Origin: Henriciella mobilis
Lineage (GTDB): Bacteria > Pseudomonadota > Alphaproteobacteria > Caulobacterales > Hyphomonadaceae
Length of the DNA: 64,000 nt
Direction of reading: 5' to 3'
Assembly: GCF_003576315.1 (NCBI RefSeq)
Contig: NZ_QWFZ01000020.1
Span: forward strand, 341,901 to 405,900
Shown here: in pieces, positions 54,880-63,143 of the stretch
Layout: each line of letters opens with the position of its first letter
Position numbering within the stretch: position 1 is the stretch's first letter
Notes under the pieces: generated by a model
Database searches by the model: none
Told to the model about the DNA's origin: nothing
The model's input: only the letters and a program-made list of their open reading frames with translations
Program-made: the position numbers and the translations under genes

Positions 54880-55256
54880 GGGCGTTTGGCATCTTTGCGA
54901 CATTGGCTTCAGCCGCCGCATTTTTTGTCGGGGCGATGATGTACTTCGCGATGGACCGGCCAACGAAGACTGACTTGGTCCTCCTGGAGAGCGCCCAGTC
55001 ATTGCTCGATCTGTGCGAGTCCGGAAGAGCTTTGGATCGATATACGAACACGACCACCTATTGCACGAAAGAGCGCATTGATCTTGAGCGCCGCCGCGAT
55101 GAACTCCCCTCTCCGGATCCAGCTCTTGTAATGACGGGCCTGGCGCTCATGAGCGCAGCACCATTTTTCTTTCTTGTGGGCTGCATCTTCCTGGCCGCTG
55201 GCAATCTGCAAAAAACGGTCTTGAGTCGGCTGGATGGAAAATTCGCCGAAAAATAG
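54876..55256 (+). CDS. Membrane protein coupled to the repressor gene
   Basis: This 126-aa protein has a hydrophobic N-terminal helix (IFATLASAAAFFVGAMMYFA), a loop with two cysteines, and a second helix (APFFFLVGCIFLAAG). Its ATG overlaps the repressor stop, so it is made in the lysogen. That pattern is common for superinfection-exclusion or immunity genes. No family is recognised. Confidence 0.65.
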   Translation: MRAFGIFATLASAAAFFVGAMMYFAMDRPTKTDLVLLESAQSLLDLCESGRALDRYTNTTTYCTKERIDLERRRDELPSPDPALVMTGLALMSAAPFFFLVGCIFLAAGNLQKTVLSRLDGKFAEK

Positions 55257-55311
55257 GGAAATAAGAAAATTCCTATTTCCTATTGACGGATAGGATTATT
55301 CCTATCATAAC
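55247..55311. promoter_or_regulatory. Rightward operator-promoter region
   Basis: ATAGGA (55290-55295) and TCCTAT (55300-55305) form a dyad with a four-base centre. AAATAGGGAA (55247-55256 area) and TTCCTATTT (55270-55278) form a second imperfect dyad. TTGACG (55283-55288) overlaps them as a possible -35, with CATAAC 17 bases on as a weak -10. Repressor bound here would block the 55,338 operon. Confidence 0.7.
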
Positions 55312-55337
55312 GGTCTCAACCCAACAGGGAGAGACCG

Positions 55338-55673
55338 ATGCCCAAGCACGAATCCGAAAAGCACGCCGAGAGCTACACCGACCCTCGGCAGGCATGGAGC
55401 GAAGCGCCCGACCAGAACGCTTCCTATGAGGCCTGTCAGGAATGGATGCGCCGGAGTGACTGGCTGCATTCGCGCACGAACGACAAGCTCTTCCATGCGG
55501 CCCGCTGGGGTGTCGCACAGACCCGCAACAAGCGCTTCACCGAGCGCGAGCATGAGCTTCGCGGTGAGGCGCTTCGGGCGGGCATCTACTGGATGGAGAC
55601 GCCGGAAGGCTTCCGCGTGAACCCGAACTGGAAGGTCGAGCTTGCGGCCCTCACACAAGGGGAGGCAGCGTAG
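55338..55673 (+). CDS. Early-operon hypothetical protein
   Basis: This 111-aa soluble protein (MPKHESEKHAESYTDPRQAW) is rich in Trp, Arg and His and has no known motif. It is the first gene after the rightward operator, and has AGGGAGAG as RBS. It precedes a zinc-like small protein by one base. Confidence 0.65.
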   Translation: MPKHESEKHAESYTDPRQAWSEAPDQNASYEACQEWMRRSDWLHSRTNDKLFHAARWGVAQTRNKRFTEREHELRGEALRAGIYWMETPEGFRVNPNWKVELAALTQGEAA

Positions 55674-55967
55674 ATGGCCACCCTCGTCAAACTCTCCGAG
55701 CGAGCCGACCAGTTGCGTCAAGCACAAGAGACGTTCGCTGACTCCTTCGCAGACCTGCTTTTTCTGGCCGGTGTACCGACTTCGCAGGAGTCGCATCTGG
55801 TCGAGGCGGTCTGCAAGGCCATCGATCGCCACGAACCAGAAGACGCCATTCAGCAAGCGCTGTGGAGAGGTATCTCGCATGTGCACGACGGGCGCGGCGA
55901 AGACCGCGACACCTGCCTGCGCTGCGGATGTAATTTTCGGCATGAAATCCACCGGAGGTCCGCATGA
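55674..55967 (+). CDS. Early-operon protein with C-terminal CxxC
   Basis: This 97-aa helical protein (MATLVKLSERADQLRQAQET) ends DTCLRCGCNFRHEIH, a possible metal site. It starts immediately after the previous stop and overlaps the next gene by four bases. Function unknown. Confidence 0.6.
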   Translation: MATLVKLSERADQLRQAQETFADSFADLLFLAGVPTSQESHLVEAVCKAIDRHEPEDAIQQALWRGISHVHDGRGEDRDTCLRCGCNFRHEIHRRSA

Positions 55968-56344
55968 GCATCGCCGTCACCCTCACCGCCCGCGACGTGG
56001 TTCGCAGCTCTTTCGTCCACCGCGAGGACATCATCCTCCGCGACCAGCGCGAGCACCTCGAAACCCTTCGCAACCGTTGCCAGGGCATGATGGGCTACAT
56101 CGCCGCAAATGGGCTGACCGATGGCGTGCTCAACCGGGCCTGCATGGCCGGGGCGCTGATCGCGACCGATGCGATCCGGCTCCTGCCTCGTGAATGGTCG
56201 AACCCCTTCCTGATCCTGATGGCCCTGCCGCGCCCCATCTCGGAATACGAAGACCACTTCGCGCTGCGCCGCTACTTCGACCGCGCCTTCAATGACACCG
56301 CGAAGTTCCTCGACGGGGACGATCCGGAAGGGGTGCCGGCATGA
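55964..56344 (+). CDS. Early-operon hypothetical protein
   Basis: This 126-aa protein (MSIAVTLTARDVVRSSFVHR) is mainly helical, with LNRACMAGALIATDAIRLLP in the middle. ATG overlaps the previous stop (ATGA), and its own stop overlaps the next ATG. Unknown role in the rightward operon. Confidence 0.6.
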   Translation: MSIAVTLTARDVVRSSFVHREDIILRDQREHLETLRNRCQGMMGYIAANGLTDGVLNRACMAGALIATDAIRLLPREWSNPFLILMALPRPISEYEDHFALRRYFDRAFNDTAKFLDGDDPEGVPA

Positions 56345-56778
56345 GCAAACCACCAGTTTTCTACACCACGTTCGACCGGCTCTCGCGTTTGTCCGACGGC
56401 ACGAAGTCTGCGCATGAAAAGATGGTCGCCGCTGGAAAGGCTTTTGATCAAGCGACTCAAGAGTTCATCCGCGCAGTCGTCAATACGCCCGAGTTCTCAA
56501 TCATGAAGGTTATGTCGCCGGATGGTTACGACTCTCACAAGAACTTCGATGTCGGTCGTCAACGCCTGACCTTCACGGCGCACGAGTTTGCGCAGATCGG
56601 AGGACAGCTGTCGCTTCGGGTCGACCGCGAGGCATCCGAGACTACCCGGCCCGTTAGCCTCGACAGCAAGACGCTCAACCTCCTGCTGTCCGGAAAAGTT
56701 TTGTCCGAGGACGAAAAGCGACAGCTTTTGGTTCAGCAAGGCCTTGGGTTCCTCAGTGAAGAGGGGGCAACCCAATGA
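56341..56778 (+). CDS. Early-operon hypothetical protein
   Basis: This 145-aa helical protein (MSKPPVFYTTFDRLSRLSDG) has no known motif. It overlaps both neighbours by four bases, so it is translated with the recombination genes that follow. Family unknown. Confidence 0.6.
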   Translation: MSKPPVFYTTFDRLSRLSDGTKSAHEKMVAAGKAFDQATQEFIRAVVNTPEFSIMKVMSPDGYDSHKNFDVGRQRLTFTAHEFAQIGGQLSLRVDREASETTRPVSLDSKTLNLLLSGKVLSEDEKRQLLVQQGLGFLSEEGATQ

Positions 56779-56987
56779 CTTTCAACCTCTCCACCGCTCT
56801 CGCCAGCCCCGCCCGCACCCGCTGTGCCCGTAACGGCATCGGGGCCGTCGAAAGGCTCTACCGCTTCGCCAAGGGCGCCGGTCTGTCCGACGCCACCATC
56901 CGCCGGATTGAATGGGGCCGCAGGGAACTCGCCGCCGCTCATGGGCGGCAGGAAGTCATCACACTGGAGGAAATCGATGCCCGATAG
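56775..56987 (+). CDS. Small HTH-like protein
   Basis: This 70-aa protein (MTFNLSTALASPARTRCARN) has a likely helix-turn-helix in AKGAGLSDATIRRIEWGR. It overlaps the RecE-like gene by 11 bases. It may be a small excisionase- or regulator-type DNA binder; not identified. Confidence 0.6.
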   Translation: MTFNLSTALASPARTRCARNGIGAVERLYRFAKGAGLSDATIRRIEWGRRELAAAHGRQEVITLEEIDAR

Positions 56988-57864
56988 CGCGAAACCCGTC
57001 CTGATCGACAAGCCGGGGATCTACGACCTCGACATGGACACCTATCACAGCCAGTGCTGTGACGGCCCATCCATCTCGTCCGGCGGTCTCCGCAAGATCG
57101 AGAACGAAAGCCCAGCCCACTTCTGGTGTCAGGCTACGGGCCTCAATCCCGAAGCGATCGAGCAGCCCCGCAAGGCGGCGTTCGAGTTCGGCAAGGCCGT
57201 GCATGCGCTTCTCTTCGACGACCAGGAGGAAATCTCCCGGCTCGCGATCTCGCCCTTTGAGAGCTTCCGCACGAATGATGCGAAGGCATGGCGAGAGGAA
57301 CAATGGGCCGAAGGCCGCACCATCATCACCGAGGACGACTTCGCCGCCATCAAGTCCATGCACGATGCCTTAGCAGCAGAGTCCGGTGTGCCCGAGTTGC
57401 TGACCGCCGGTGAGCCTGAAAAGTCGATGATCTGGAAGGACGCCGAGACAGGCATCTGGCTGAAGTCGAGACCCGACCGCATCCCGACAGATGGGGTGCT
57501 GGCTGATCTCAAGACCTGTGCCAGTGCAGACCCGCACATCCTCAACGGCGACATCATCAAGCGCGGCTATCACATGCAGCTCGCGCTCGCCGCCGACGCC
57601 CTGAAAATCCTGACCGGTCAGGATGTCACCGATGCCTGGCTCGTCTTTGTCGAGAAGACCGCACCCTTTGCCGTGACCACCGTCCGGCTGGGCGACGAGC
57701 TCATGGACATGGGCAAGCGCCAGTGCCGGCGCGCGCTCCGCAAGTTCGCGGACTGCCTGAAAGAGAATGACTGGCCCGCATACGTCGAGGGGCCGATCAC
57801 GCTCCACGGGCCGAAGTGGTTCACAGAGAAATGCAACAAGGAACTGGAGGCCAACCTGCTATGA
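56977..57864 (+). CDS. RecE-like exodeoxyribonuclease (DUF3799/PD-(D/E)XK)
   Basis: This 295-aa protein begins GIYDLDMDTYHSQCCDGPSI, then SSGGLRKIENESPAHFWC, and has the nuclease core FEFGKAVHALLFD, LKSRPDRIPTDGVLADLKTC (D...D-x-K) and GYHMQLALAADAL. This is the pattern of phage exonuclease VIII-like enzymes that partner RecT. ATG 56977 follows GGAGG. It overlaps recT by four bases. Confidence 0.85.
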   Translation: MPDSAKPVLIDKPGIYDLDMDTYHSQCCDGPSISSGGLRKIENESPAHFWCQATGLNPEAIEQPRKAAFEFGKAVHALLFDDQEEISRLAISPFESFRTNDAKAWREEQWAEGRTIITEDDFAAIKSMHDALAAESGVPELLTAGEPEKSMIWKDAETGIWLKSRPDRIPTDGVLADLKTCASADPHILNGDIIKRGYHMQLALAADALKILTGQDVTDAWLVFVEKTAPFAVTTVRLGDELMDMGKRQCRRALRKFADCLKENDWPAYVEGPITLHGPKWFTEKCNKELEANLL

Positions 57865-58790
57865 GCAACGCCAATCTTGAACCCGTGGATCGCGTCAGCG
57901 AGCAATCCAACTCGCTTGCCCTCTCCAATATGGGCGGCGGCTTCCTGCCTGCCCCCGCGACCGTTCGCGAAGCAATTGAGTTCGCGCAGTGCATGGCCAA
58001 GGCGGGCCCGCTCGTTGGCGCTGCGTTTCGCGGCCAGCCGGGCGCTTGTCTCGCCATCTACATGCAGGCCGGGCGGCTGGGCATGGACCCCTTCGCACTC
58101 TCGACGAAGGCCTATCTCGTCAACGGCAATATCGCCTATGAGGCGCAAGCCGTCGCGGCGATGGTCTATTCCTCGCCTGTGCTCGTCGGTCGCCTGCGGT
58201 TTGAATACCGGGGCGAAGGCGATGACCGTATGATCATCGTCACCGGGCGGATTAAGGATGATCCAGTGCCCGCCGTCTATGAGAGCCCGCCGCTTCGCGT
58301 GATGCGCGAAGGCGGCAAGTCCCCTCTCTGGAAAAAAGACCCTGATCAGCAGATGGCCTATTACGGCACCCGCGCTTGGGCCCGCCGTCATACGCCTGAT
58401 GTTCTCATGGGCGTCTACTCCGTCGATGAGGCCGAAGAGATCGGCATGCGGAATGTGACCCCGCAGGACGGCGCTGGTGATCGGCTCAAGATGAACCTCG
58501 CCAAGTTCGAAGAGGACCGGAACGCTGGCCGCAAGGGCCTGACCATGCCGGACCCGGAAAAGGTCCAGGATGGGGAGGTCGAGGAGCCGATCGAGCCGGA
58601 GCCCGACGCTTACGCGGATTTCGATGATATCGAGGCCGCCCTCGTCGGCGCACAAACCGAAATCGAGGTCAGCGCCATCCGCGAGGCCGCTCTTGCCTGC
58701 TCATGGCTGGACGATGCGCGCCACGGCACGCTGCAGAAGCTCGTCGCCAACCGTTTCGATGAACTTGAAGCCGAGAAGGAGGCCGTGTGA
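57861..58790 (+). CDS. recT: RecT-family single-strand annealing protein
   Basis: This 309-aa protein has the RecT core: CMAKAGPLVGAAFRGQPGAC, GRLGMDPFALSTKAYLVNGN, YEAQAVAAMVYSSPVLVGRL and AYYGTRAWARRHTPDVLMGV. It anneals complementary strands for recombination with the RecE-like nuclease. ATG 57861 overlaps the nuclease stop. The C-terminal acidic part (EEPIEPEPDAYADFDDIEAA) is a variable tail. Confidence 0.88.
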   Translation: MSNANLEPVDRVSEQSNSLALSNMGGGFLPAPATVREAIEFAQCMAKAGPLVGAAFRGQPGACLAIYMQAGRLGMDPFALSTKAYLVNGNIAYEAQAVAAMVYSSPVLVGRLRFEYRGEGDDRMIIVTGRIKDDPVPAVYESPPLRVMREGGKSPLWKKDPDQQMAYYGTRAWARRHTPDVLMGVYSVDEAEEIGMRNVTPQDGAGDRLKMNLAKFEEDRNAGRKGLTMPDPEKVQDGEVEEPIEPEPDAYADFDDIEAALVGAQTEIEVSAIREAALACSWLDDARHGTLQKLVANRFDELEAEKEAV

Positions 58791-59788
58791 TGGCCGATAC
58801 AGCAACGATTGGACACAACTCCGCCGCCGTTGGCGAAATGCTGGCCGAGGATCCAGCCCTCATCTTCCGCGACCCGTCCATGCTGGATGCGCTTGTGAGG
58901 GAGATTGAGGGAGAGATCGAGGCCCGCGAAATCGACACCGAGACGGACAAAGGCCGCAAGGCTATTGCCTCGCTCGCCTATTCCATCGCACGCCGCAAGG
59001 CTGCGCTCGACGACGCCGGCAAGGCGCTGAACGAAGATCACCGGAAAGCCATTAACGCCGTGGACGCGGTGCGCCGCGATCTCCGAGATCGGCTCGACAG
59101 CCTCAAGACCACAGCCCGCAAGCCGCTCGACGAATGGGAAGCGGCAGAAGAAAAGCGGAAAATGGCCATCGACCGGGCGCGCTCGATCTTCCGTGGTGCG
59201 CTTGGTCACTTCGACACTATCGAAGCGGTCGAGCGGATGCGCGAACAGGTCCAATCCCTGATTGTGACCGAGGAAGTCTTCGGTGTGCAGTACGAAACTG
59301 CCGCAGCGGAACAGAAGCGAGCGCTTGAATCTCTGAATGAACAGGACGCCCGGATCGATCGAGAGATCAACGAGCGGGCTGAGCTCGAAAAGCTCCGAGC
59401 CGAGAAAGAAGAGCGCGAGCGCGCCGAGCGGGAGAAGGCTAAGAAGGAAGCCGCCGAGAAGGCCGAAGCCGAGCGCATAGAGTGCGAGCGGAAGAAGGCA
59501 GCGGACGAAGCCGCCGAGGCCGAACGCCGGAAGCACGAAGCCGCCCTAGAAGAGGAGCGCCGGAAGTCGGAGGCCGCACAGGCTGAACTCGACCGGCAGA
59601 AGCGCGAACGTGAACAGGAGGCCGCTGCCAAGGCCAAGCGCGAAGCTGACCAGGCTCACCGCTCGAAGATCATGACCGCCGCGAAGGAAGCCATCATGGA
59701 GCATGGCGGCATCGGCGAAGACCGGGCGAAGAAGATCGTCCTGGCCATCGTCGCAGGCTCCGTCCCGAACGTGGAGGTGCGCTTCTGA
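58790..59788 (+). CDS. Coiled-coil protein of the recombination operon
   Basis: This 332-aa protein has a structured N-terminal part (residues 1-200: DPALIFRDPSMLDALVREIE, RKAALDDAGKALNEDH) and a long Glu/Lys/Arg/Ala coiled coil (residues 200-300), then a C-terminal helical tail with GGIGEDRAKKIVLAIVAG. It sits between recT and a DnaQ-like exonuclease, so it likely helps recombination or replication. Confidence 0.75.
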   Translation: MADTATIGHNSAAVGEMLAEDPALIFRDPSMLDALVREIEGEIEAREIDTETDKGRKAIASLAYSIARRKAALDDAGKALNEDHRKAINAVDAVRRDLRDRLDSLKTTARKPLDEWEAAEEKRKMAIDRARSIFRGALGHFDTIEAVERMREQVQSLIVTEEVFGVQYETAAAEQKRALESLNEQDARIDREINERAELEKLRAEKEERERAEREKAKKEAAEKAEAERIECERKKAADEAAEAERRKHEAALEEERRKSEAAQAELDRQKREREQEAAAKAKREADQAHRSKIMTAAKEAIMEHGGIGEDRAKKIVLAIVAGSVPNVEVRF

Positions 59789-60384
59789 TGTTCCTTTTCT
59801 TCGACACCGAAACCACTGGTCTCCCGAACTCTCGCCTGCCGATCGATCACAAGGACCAACCGCACATTGTGCAGCTTGCGGCCCTTCTCTGCGATGCCGA
59901 GCAACGCACACTCGCAAGCTTTTCCTTGATCGTGAATCCCGGCGTTCCGATCCCGAAACAGGCATCTGATGTCCACGGTATCACCGACGAAATGGCCCGC
60001 ACTTATGGTATCTCGCCCAAGCTAGCCGTCGACCTGTTCAAGCAGCTCTATCAGCGCGCCAACATGCTCGTCGCTCACAACATCAAGTTCGACGTTGCCC
60101 TGATCTCCACGGCCATCGCTCGCACCATGGGCGGGGTCCGCAAGCTGGAGAAGCCGCAATACTGCACGATGGAGACGGCAACCCCCATCGTAAACCTGCC
60201 GCCGACTGAGCGAATGATTGCGGCGGGCTTCAACAAGCCGAAGCCGCCCCGGCTGGAAGAGTGCATGAAGTACTTCTTCGATGAAGACCTGGAGGGCGCC
60301 CACGACGCCATGATCGACGTCGCAGCCTGCCAGGTTCTGTTCTTTCACCTGCGGTCACTCGAAACCAAGAAGGTCGAGGCGTGA
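59788..60384 (+). CDS. DnaQ-like 3'-5' exonuclease
   Basis: This 198-aa protein has the DEDD set: FFDTETTGLP (Exo I, Asp-Glu), VAHNIKFDVALISTAIA (Exo II, Asp), and AHDAMIDVAACQVLF (Exo III, His/Asp). It fits a proofreading-type exonuclease of the recombination and replication block. It overlaps the previous gene and starts with ATG 59788. Confidence 0.85.
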   Translation: MFLFFDTETTGLPNSRLPIDHKDQPHIVQLAALLCDAEQRTLASFSLIVNPGVPIPKQASDVHGITDEMARTYGISPKLAVDLFKQLYQRANMLVAHNIKFDVALISTAIARTMGGVRKLEKPQYCTMETATPIVNLPPTERMIAAGFNKPKPPRLEECMKYFFDEDLEGAHDAMIDVAACQVLFFHLRSLETKKVEA

Positions 60385-60581
60385 TGACCGACAAGGATCA
60401 CGCCCTCCAACGCCTATCGCGGGCGCTGAAGAATTGCGAGGCGTCTGGCGACTTCGATCAGGAGGAGTTAGACCACCTCAACGGGGTCTTCAGCATCATC
60501 TCCGAGCGGGTGCCGACCCACTATTTTGACGGGTTCGAGAACTTTCGGCCCGTCCGCCCCCCCCCAACCTCAAAGGAATAG
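60384..60581 (+). CDS. Small helical protein
   Basis: This 65-aa acidic helical protein (MTDKDHALQRLSRALKNCEA) is one base overlapped with the DnaQ stop (TGATG). It has no known motif. It is probably cotranscribed with the recombination genes. Confidence 0.55.
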   Translation: MTDKDHALQRLSRALKNCEASGDFDQEELDHLNGVFSIISERVPTHYFDGFENFRPVRPPPTSKE

Positions 60582-60588
60582 GTGACGC

Positions 60589-60930
60589 ATGAGCGCTGAC
60601 CTCTACCAAGGTATCGACCTGTTCGCTGATGGCGTCCGCGCTCTCGGGCCGCGGCCAAGAGACGAAGACGACACCACCACCGCCCTCAATCGCCGGACGC
60701 GCCACGAAGACTGGCCGCGCTGTATGGCCGCGCTCAAGCGAGGATGCGTCTTCCTTCGCCACGGCAAGATCGACAAGTGGGTCGCCCACGAGGACGATGA
60801 CACCGCCGGGATGATGGACCGCACCATGGTGACGAACCTTCTCAGGGCGAACATCCTCGAAGCTTGCTGCCCTGCCGGAACGAATGATCGCGTCCAGCTT
60901 CACCCCCAATACATCGGAGCGTCCTCATGA
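60589..60930 (+). CDS. Early-operon hypothetical protein
   Basis: This 113-aa protein (MSADLYQGIDLFADGVRALG) has acidic and aromatic regions (HEDDDTAGMMDRTMVTNLLR) and two cysteines. It is seven bases after the 65-aa gene. Family unknown. Confidence 0.6.
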   Translation: MSADLYQGIDLFADGVRALGPRPRDEDDTTTALNRRTRHEDWPRCMAALKRGCVFLRHGKIDKWVAHEDDDTAGMMDRTMVTNLLRANILEACCPAGTNDRVQLHPQYIGASS

Positions 60931-61175
60931 CCGCCCGCACCGTCACAGACACCGACAAGCATGTGAGCCGCCAGATCCGAGCGGCCCGCAAGTCTCGCAG
61001 CCTGACCATGCAGGACATTGCCGACAGGCTCGGCTGCTCCTACCAGCAGGTCCACAAATACGAGCGCGGCGTAAACCGCGTCTCCGCCGGGACTCTCTTC
61101 GAGATATCCGAAATCCTCGACGTGCCCGTCGCCAGGTTCTTTCCAGTGAAGGATGGGGAGGTGCTGGCAGGATGA
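60927..61175 (+). CDS. XRE-family HTH regulator
   Basis: This 82-aa protein has a clear XRE helix-turn-helix (LTMQDIADRLGCSYQQVHKY, ERGVNRVSAGTLFEIS) with a short C-terminal tail. It overlaps both neighbours by four bases. It may help control late rightward expression or integration. Confidence 0.85.
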   Translation: MTARTVTDTDKHVSRQIRAARKSRSLTMQDIADRLGCSYQQVHKYERGVNRVSAGTLFEISEILDVPVARFFPVKDGEVLAG

Positions 61176-61771
61176 CGCCTCAAGCTTTTCCCCTCGCATG
61201 GCCATCATTCCGGCCTCGCACGCACTGGAGCGACCGCCGGCGCGGCGACTTCACCTATGCCAAGAAGCGGATCAAAATTCCTGAAGCAGCCGAACGGCTG
61301 GAGGTTGAGGTCGAGCGGCTGGGCGGGACGAATCTCGTCATCAGCACGAACATCAAGCCGACGATCACGGGACGGCCTGCCGCCAATCAAGGCGAGCCGG
61401 ATGATCCGGGTGTCGCGATCTACTTCACCATGGGCGCGGACCCGATCACGCTCGCCTGCGACACCTACGAGAGTGTTGCGCAGAACCTCGCCGGGTTGGC
61501 TCAGCATATCGAAGCCACGCGCCGCATCGAGCGCTACGGCGTCCAGAGTGCGAAGGAGACCTTACAGGCGTTCTCCGCTCTGCCGCCGCCAAAGTCGGAT
61601 CATTGGCGTGATGTTCTGGGCTTCGAGGCTGGCGAGCCCGTCTCCGCAGAGTCGGTCAAGTCGCAGTATCGGGCGCTCGCGCGAAAGGCTCACCCCGACG
61701 CGGGGGGCTCAACCGAGAAGATGGAGCGTCTGAACCGCGCCCGTGACGAAGCTCTGAGGGAGTTTTCGTGA
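61172..61771 (+). CDS. J-domain (DnaJ-like) protein
   Basis: This 199-aa protein has an N-terminal domain (residues 1-130, FRPRTHWSDRRRGDFTYAKK) of unknown type and a C-terminal J-domain with intact HPD (KSQYRALARKAHPDAGGSTE). J-domains stimulate Hsp70, here most likely host DnaK, as in phages that need chaperones to start replication. ATG overlaps the XRE stop. Confidence 0.82.
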   Translation: MTPQAFPLAWPSFRPRTHWSDRRRGDFTYAKKRIKIPEAAERLEVEVERLGGTNLVISTNIKPTITGRPAANQGEPDDPGVAIYFTMGADPITLACDTYESVAQNLAGLAQHIEATRRIERYGVQSAKETLQAFSALPPPKSDHWRDVLGFEAGEPVSAESVKSQYRALARKAHPDAGGSTEKMERLNRARDEALREFS

Positions 61772-62001
61772 GCAGTCGCCAACCTTCCCGCCCCCAGATC
61801 GTGTCCGCCGCCTGTAAGGAGATCATCTCCGCAGGCATGCGCCCGGTCATGCGCTGCCGCTCAGACGGTTCGATCGAGGTCGAGGCCCTGCCTATGGACA
61901 GCGCGCCCCTTCCTGCGCTTGATGCGGGATCAAGAAAAGCGGGAAATCTGATCGAGGGGGCCTTCGGTGGCAAACAGGCGAACGGATATGGAGCCGATTG
62001 A
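61768..62001 (+). CDS. Small hypothetical protein upstream of integrase
   Basis: This 77-aa protein (SSRQPSRPQIVSAACKEIIS after a GTG start) overlaps the J-domain stop as GTGA and overlaps the integrase by 35 bases if the latter uses its GTG. Its location suggests an excisionase, but no HTH is seen. Confidence 0.55.
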   Translation: MSSRQPSRPQIVSAACKEIISAGMRPVMRCRSDGSIEVEALPMDSAPLPALDAGSRKAGNLIEGAFGGKQANGYGAD

Positions 62002-63139
62002 ATACACCCGCGTAAAGAACGGAGTGCGCTACTGGGAACCGTCGAAGAAGCTGCGCGCCCTTGGCTTCAAGGCGAAGCACTGGCCGGAATCGGCGGAAGG
62101 CCGCGAGAAAGCACGCCAGGAGACCGCCAAGGCAAAGAAGGCTGTGGAGACCCGCGAGGCCCCGCCGACCTATGTGGCAGGCTCTCTCGCGCACTTCTGG
62201 CACCATTTCCGCGCGCGGCTATGGGAACGGGTCGAGCACGGCGAAATCAAGCCACGAACCGCCATGGAGTACGACACGGCCTGGCTACGGATCGAGCCCC
62301 GCTTCGGCGATACCACCATCACCGATATCGGCCCTGATGATGTGACCGATTTCAAGCGCGAACTCGACCGCGACTTCAGCCCCAGCACCCGCCGCCGGGC
62401 CATCGCCAAGCTGCGGGAGATCCTTCAGGATGCGGTGCGCCGGAAGGTCATTCCCGTGGACCCGACAAGCCATATCCGGAACACCGCGCCGAAGGGTCGA
62501 AAGGCCTTCTTCTCACCAGATGAGATCGCCGCACAGGTCGAGAGTGCGAAACTTCTCGGCATGGACGGCATGGCGCTGTGTATCAGGCTCATGTATGAGA
62601 CAGCCCGCTCTCCTGTGGACGCGCGCCTGCTCAACTCTGCTGCGCTGCGCATGTCGCCCGACGGGCCATACATCGACCGCTCACGAGAGAAGACCGGCGT
62701 CGACGGCTTCCAGGCGATTAGCCAGAGCCTTTACGATGACATCCTCGCCTATATCGATGGGCTGGGTGTAAGCCTGCATCCGGACGCCCCCATCTTCCGC
62801 CGGCATGCTTCGAAGAACGCCCGCCGCCGCAAGGCCGAGCCATGGAAGTCTCCGACCGATTTCTCAACCGACTTCGCGGAGGTGCGCAAACATGCGCTCG
62901 GACCCGAGGATACCCGGAAAGCAATGGACATCCGCAGGACGGCCAACCTCGAGGCCGCTCTCGGCGGCGCCAGCCCGGAAGACCGCGCCGCGCTCCTGGC
63001 CAACAGTCTCGACCGCAACCAGACCCTCGACGCGATCTATACCCCGCCGACGCTTGAAGCAGCCCGCAGAGCGAACCGCGCACGCGCGACTGGTCGAAGC
63101 CTGATAGCGTCATCGCTCAGTCGAAATGCTGTTGTTTAG
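61967..63139 (+). CDS. int: Tyrosine-recombinase integrase
   Basis: This 390-aa protein has an N-terminal DNA-binding region (VAGSLAHFWHHFRARLWERV), a core-binding part, and a C-terminal catalytic domain. Visible active-site parts are Arg in YETARSPVDAR, Lys in REKTGVDGF, the box DIRRTANLEAALGGASPED, and Tyr in LDAIYTP. His that usually begins the HxxR box is Met here, and GH-type His in the second box is Asn (LLANSLDRN), so it is a divergent subgroup. GTG 61967 follows GAGGGGG; ATG 61988 is an alternative. It lies next to attR. Confidence 0.9.
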   Translation: MANRRTDMEPIEYTRVKNGVRYWEPSKKLRALGFKAKHWPESAEGREKARQETAKAKKAVETREAPPTYVAGSLAHFWHHFRARLWERVEHGEIKPRTAMEYDTAWLRIEPRFGDTTITDIGPDDVTDFKRELDRDFSPSTRRRAIAKLREILQDAVRRKVIPVDPTSHIRNTAPKGRKAFFSPDEIAAQVESAKLLGMDGMALCIRLMYETARSPVDARLLNSAALRMSPDGPYIDRSREKTGVDGFQAISQSLYDDILAYIDGLGVSLHPDAPIFRRHASKNARRRKAEPWKSPTDFSTDFAEVRKHALGPEDTRKAMDIRRTANLEAALGGASPEDRAALLANSLDRNQTLDAIYTPPTLEAARRANRARATGRSLIASSLSRNAVV

Positions 63140-63143
63140 CTTT

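Noticed and set aside
57618..58655. 345-codon open frame antisense to recT
   Set aside because: It overlaps the RecE-like and RecT genes completely and has no motif.
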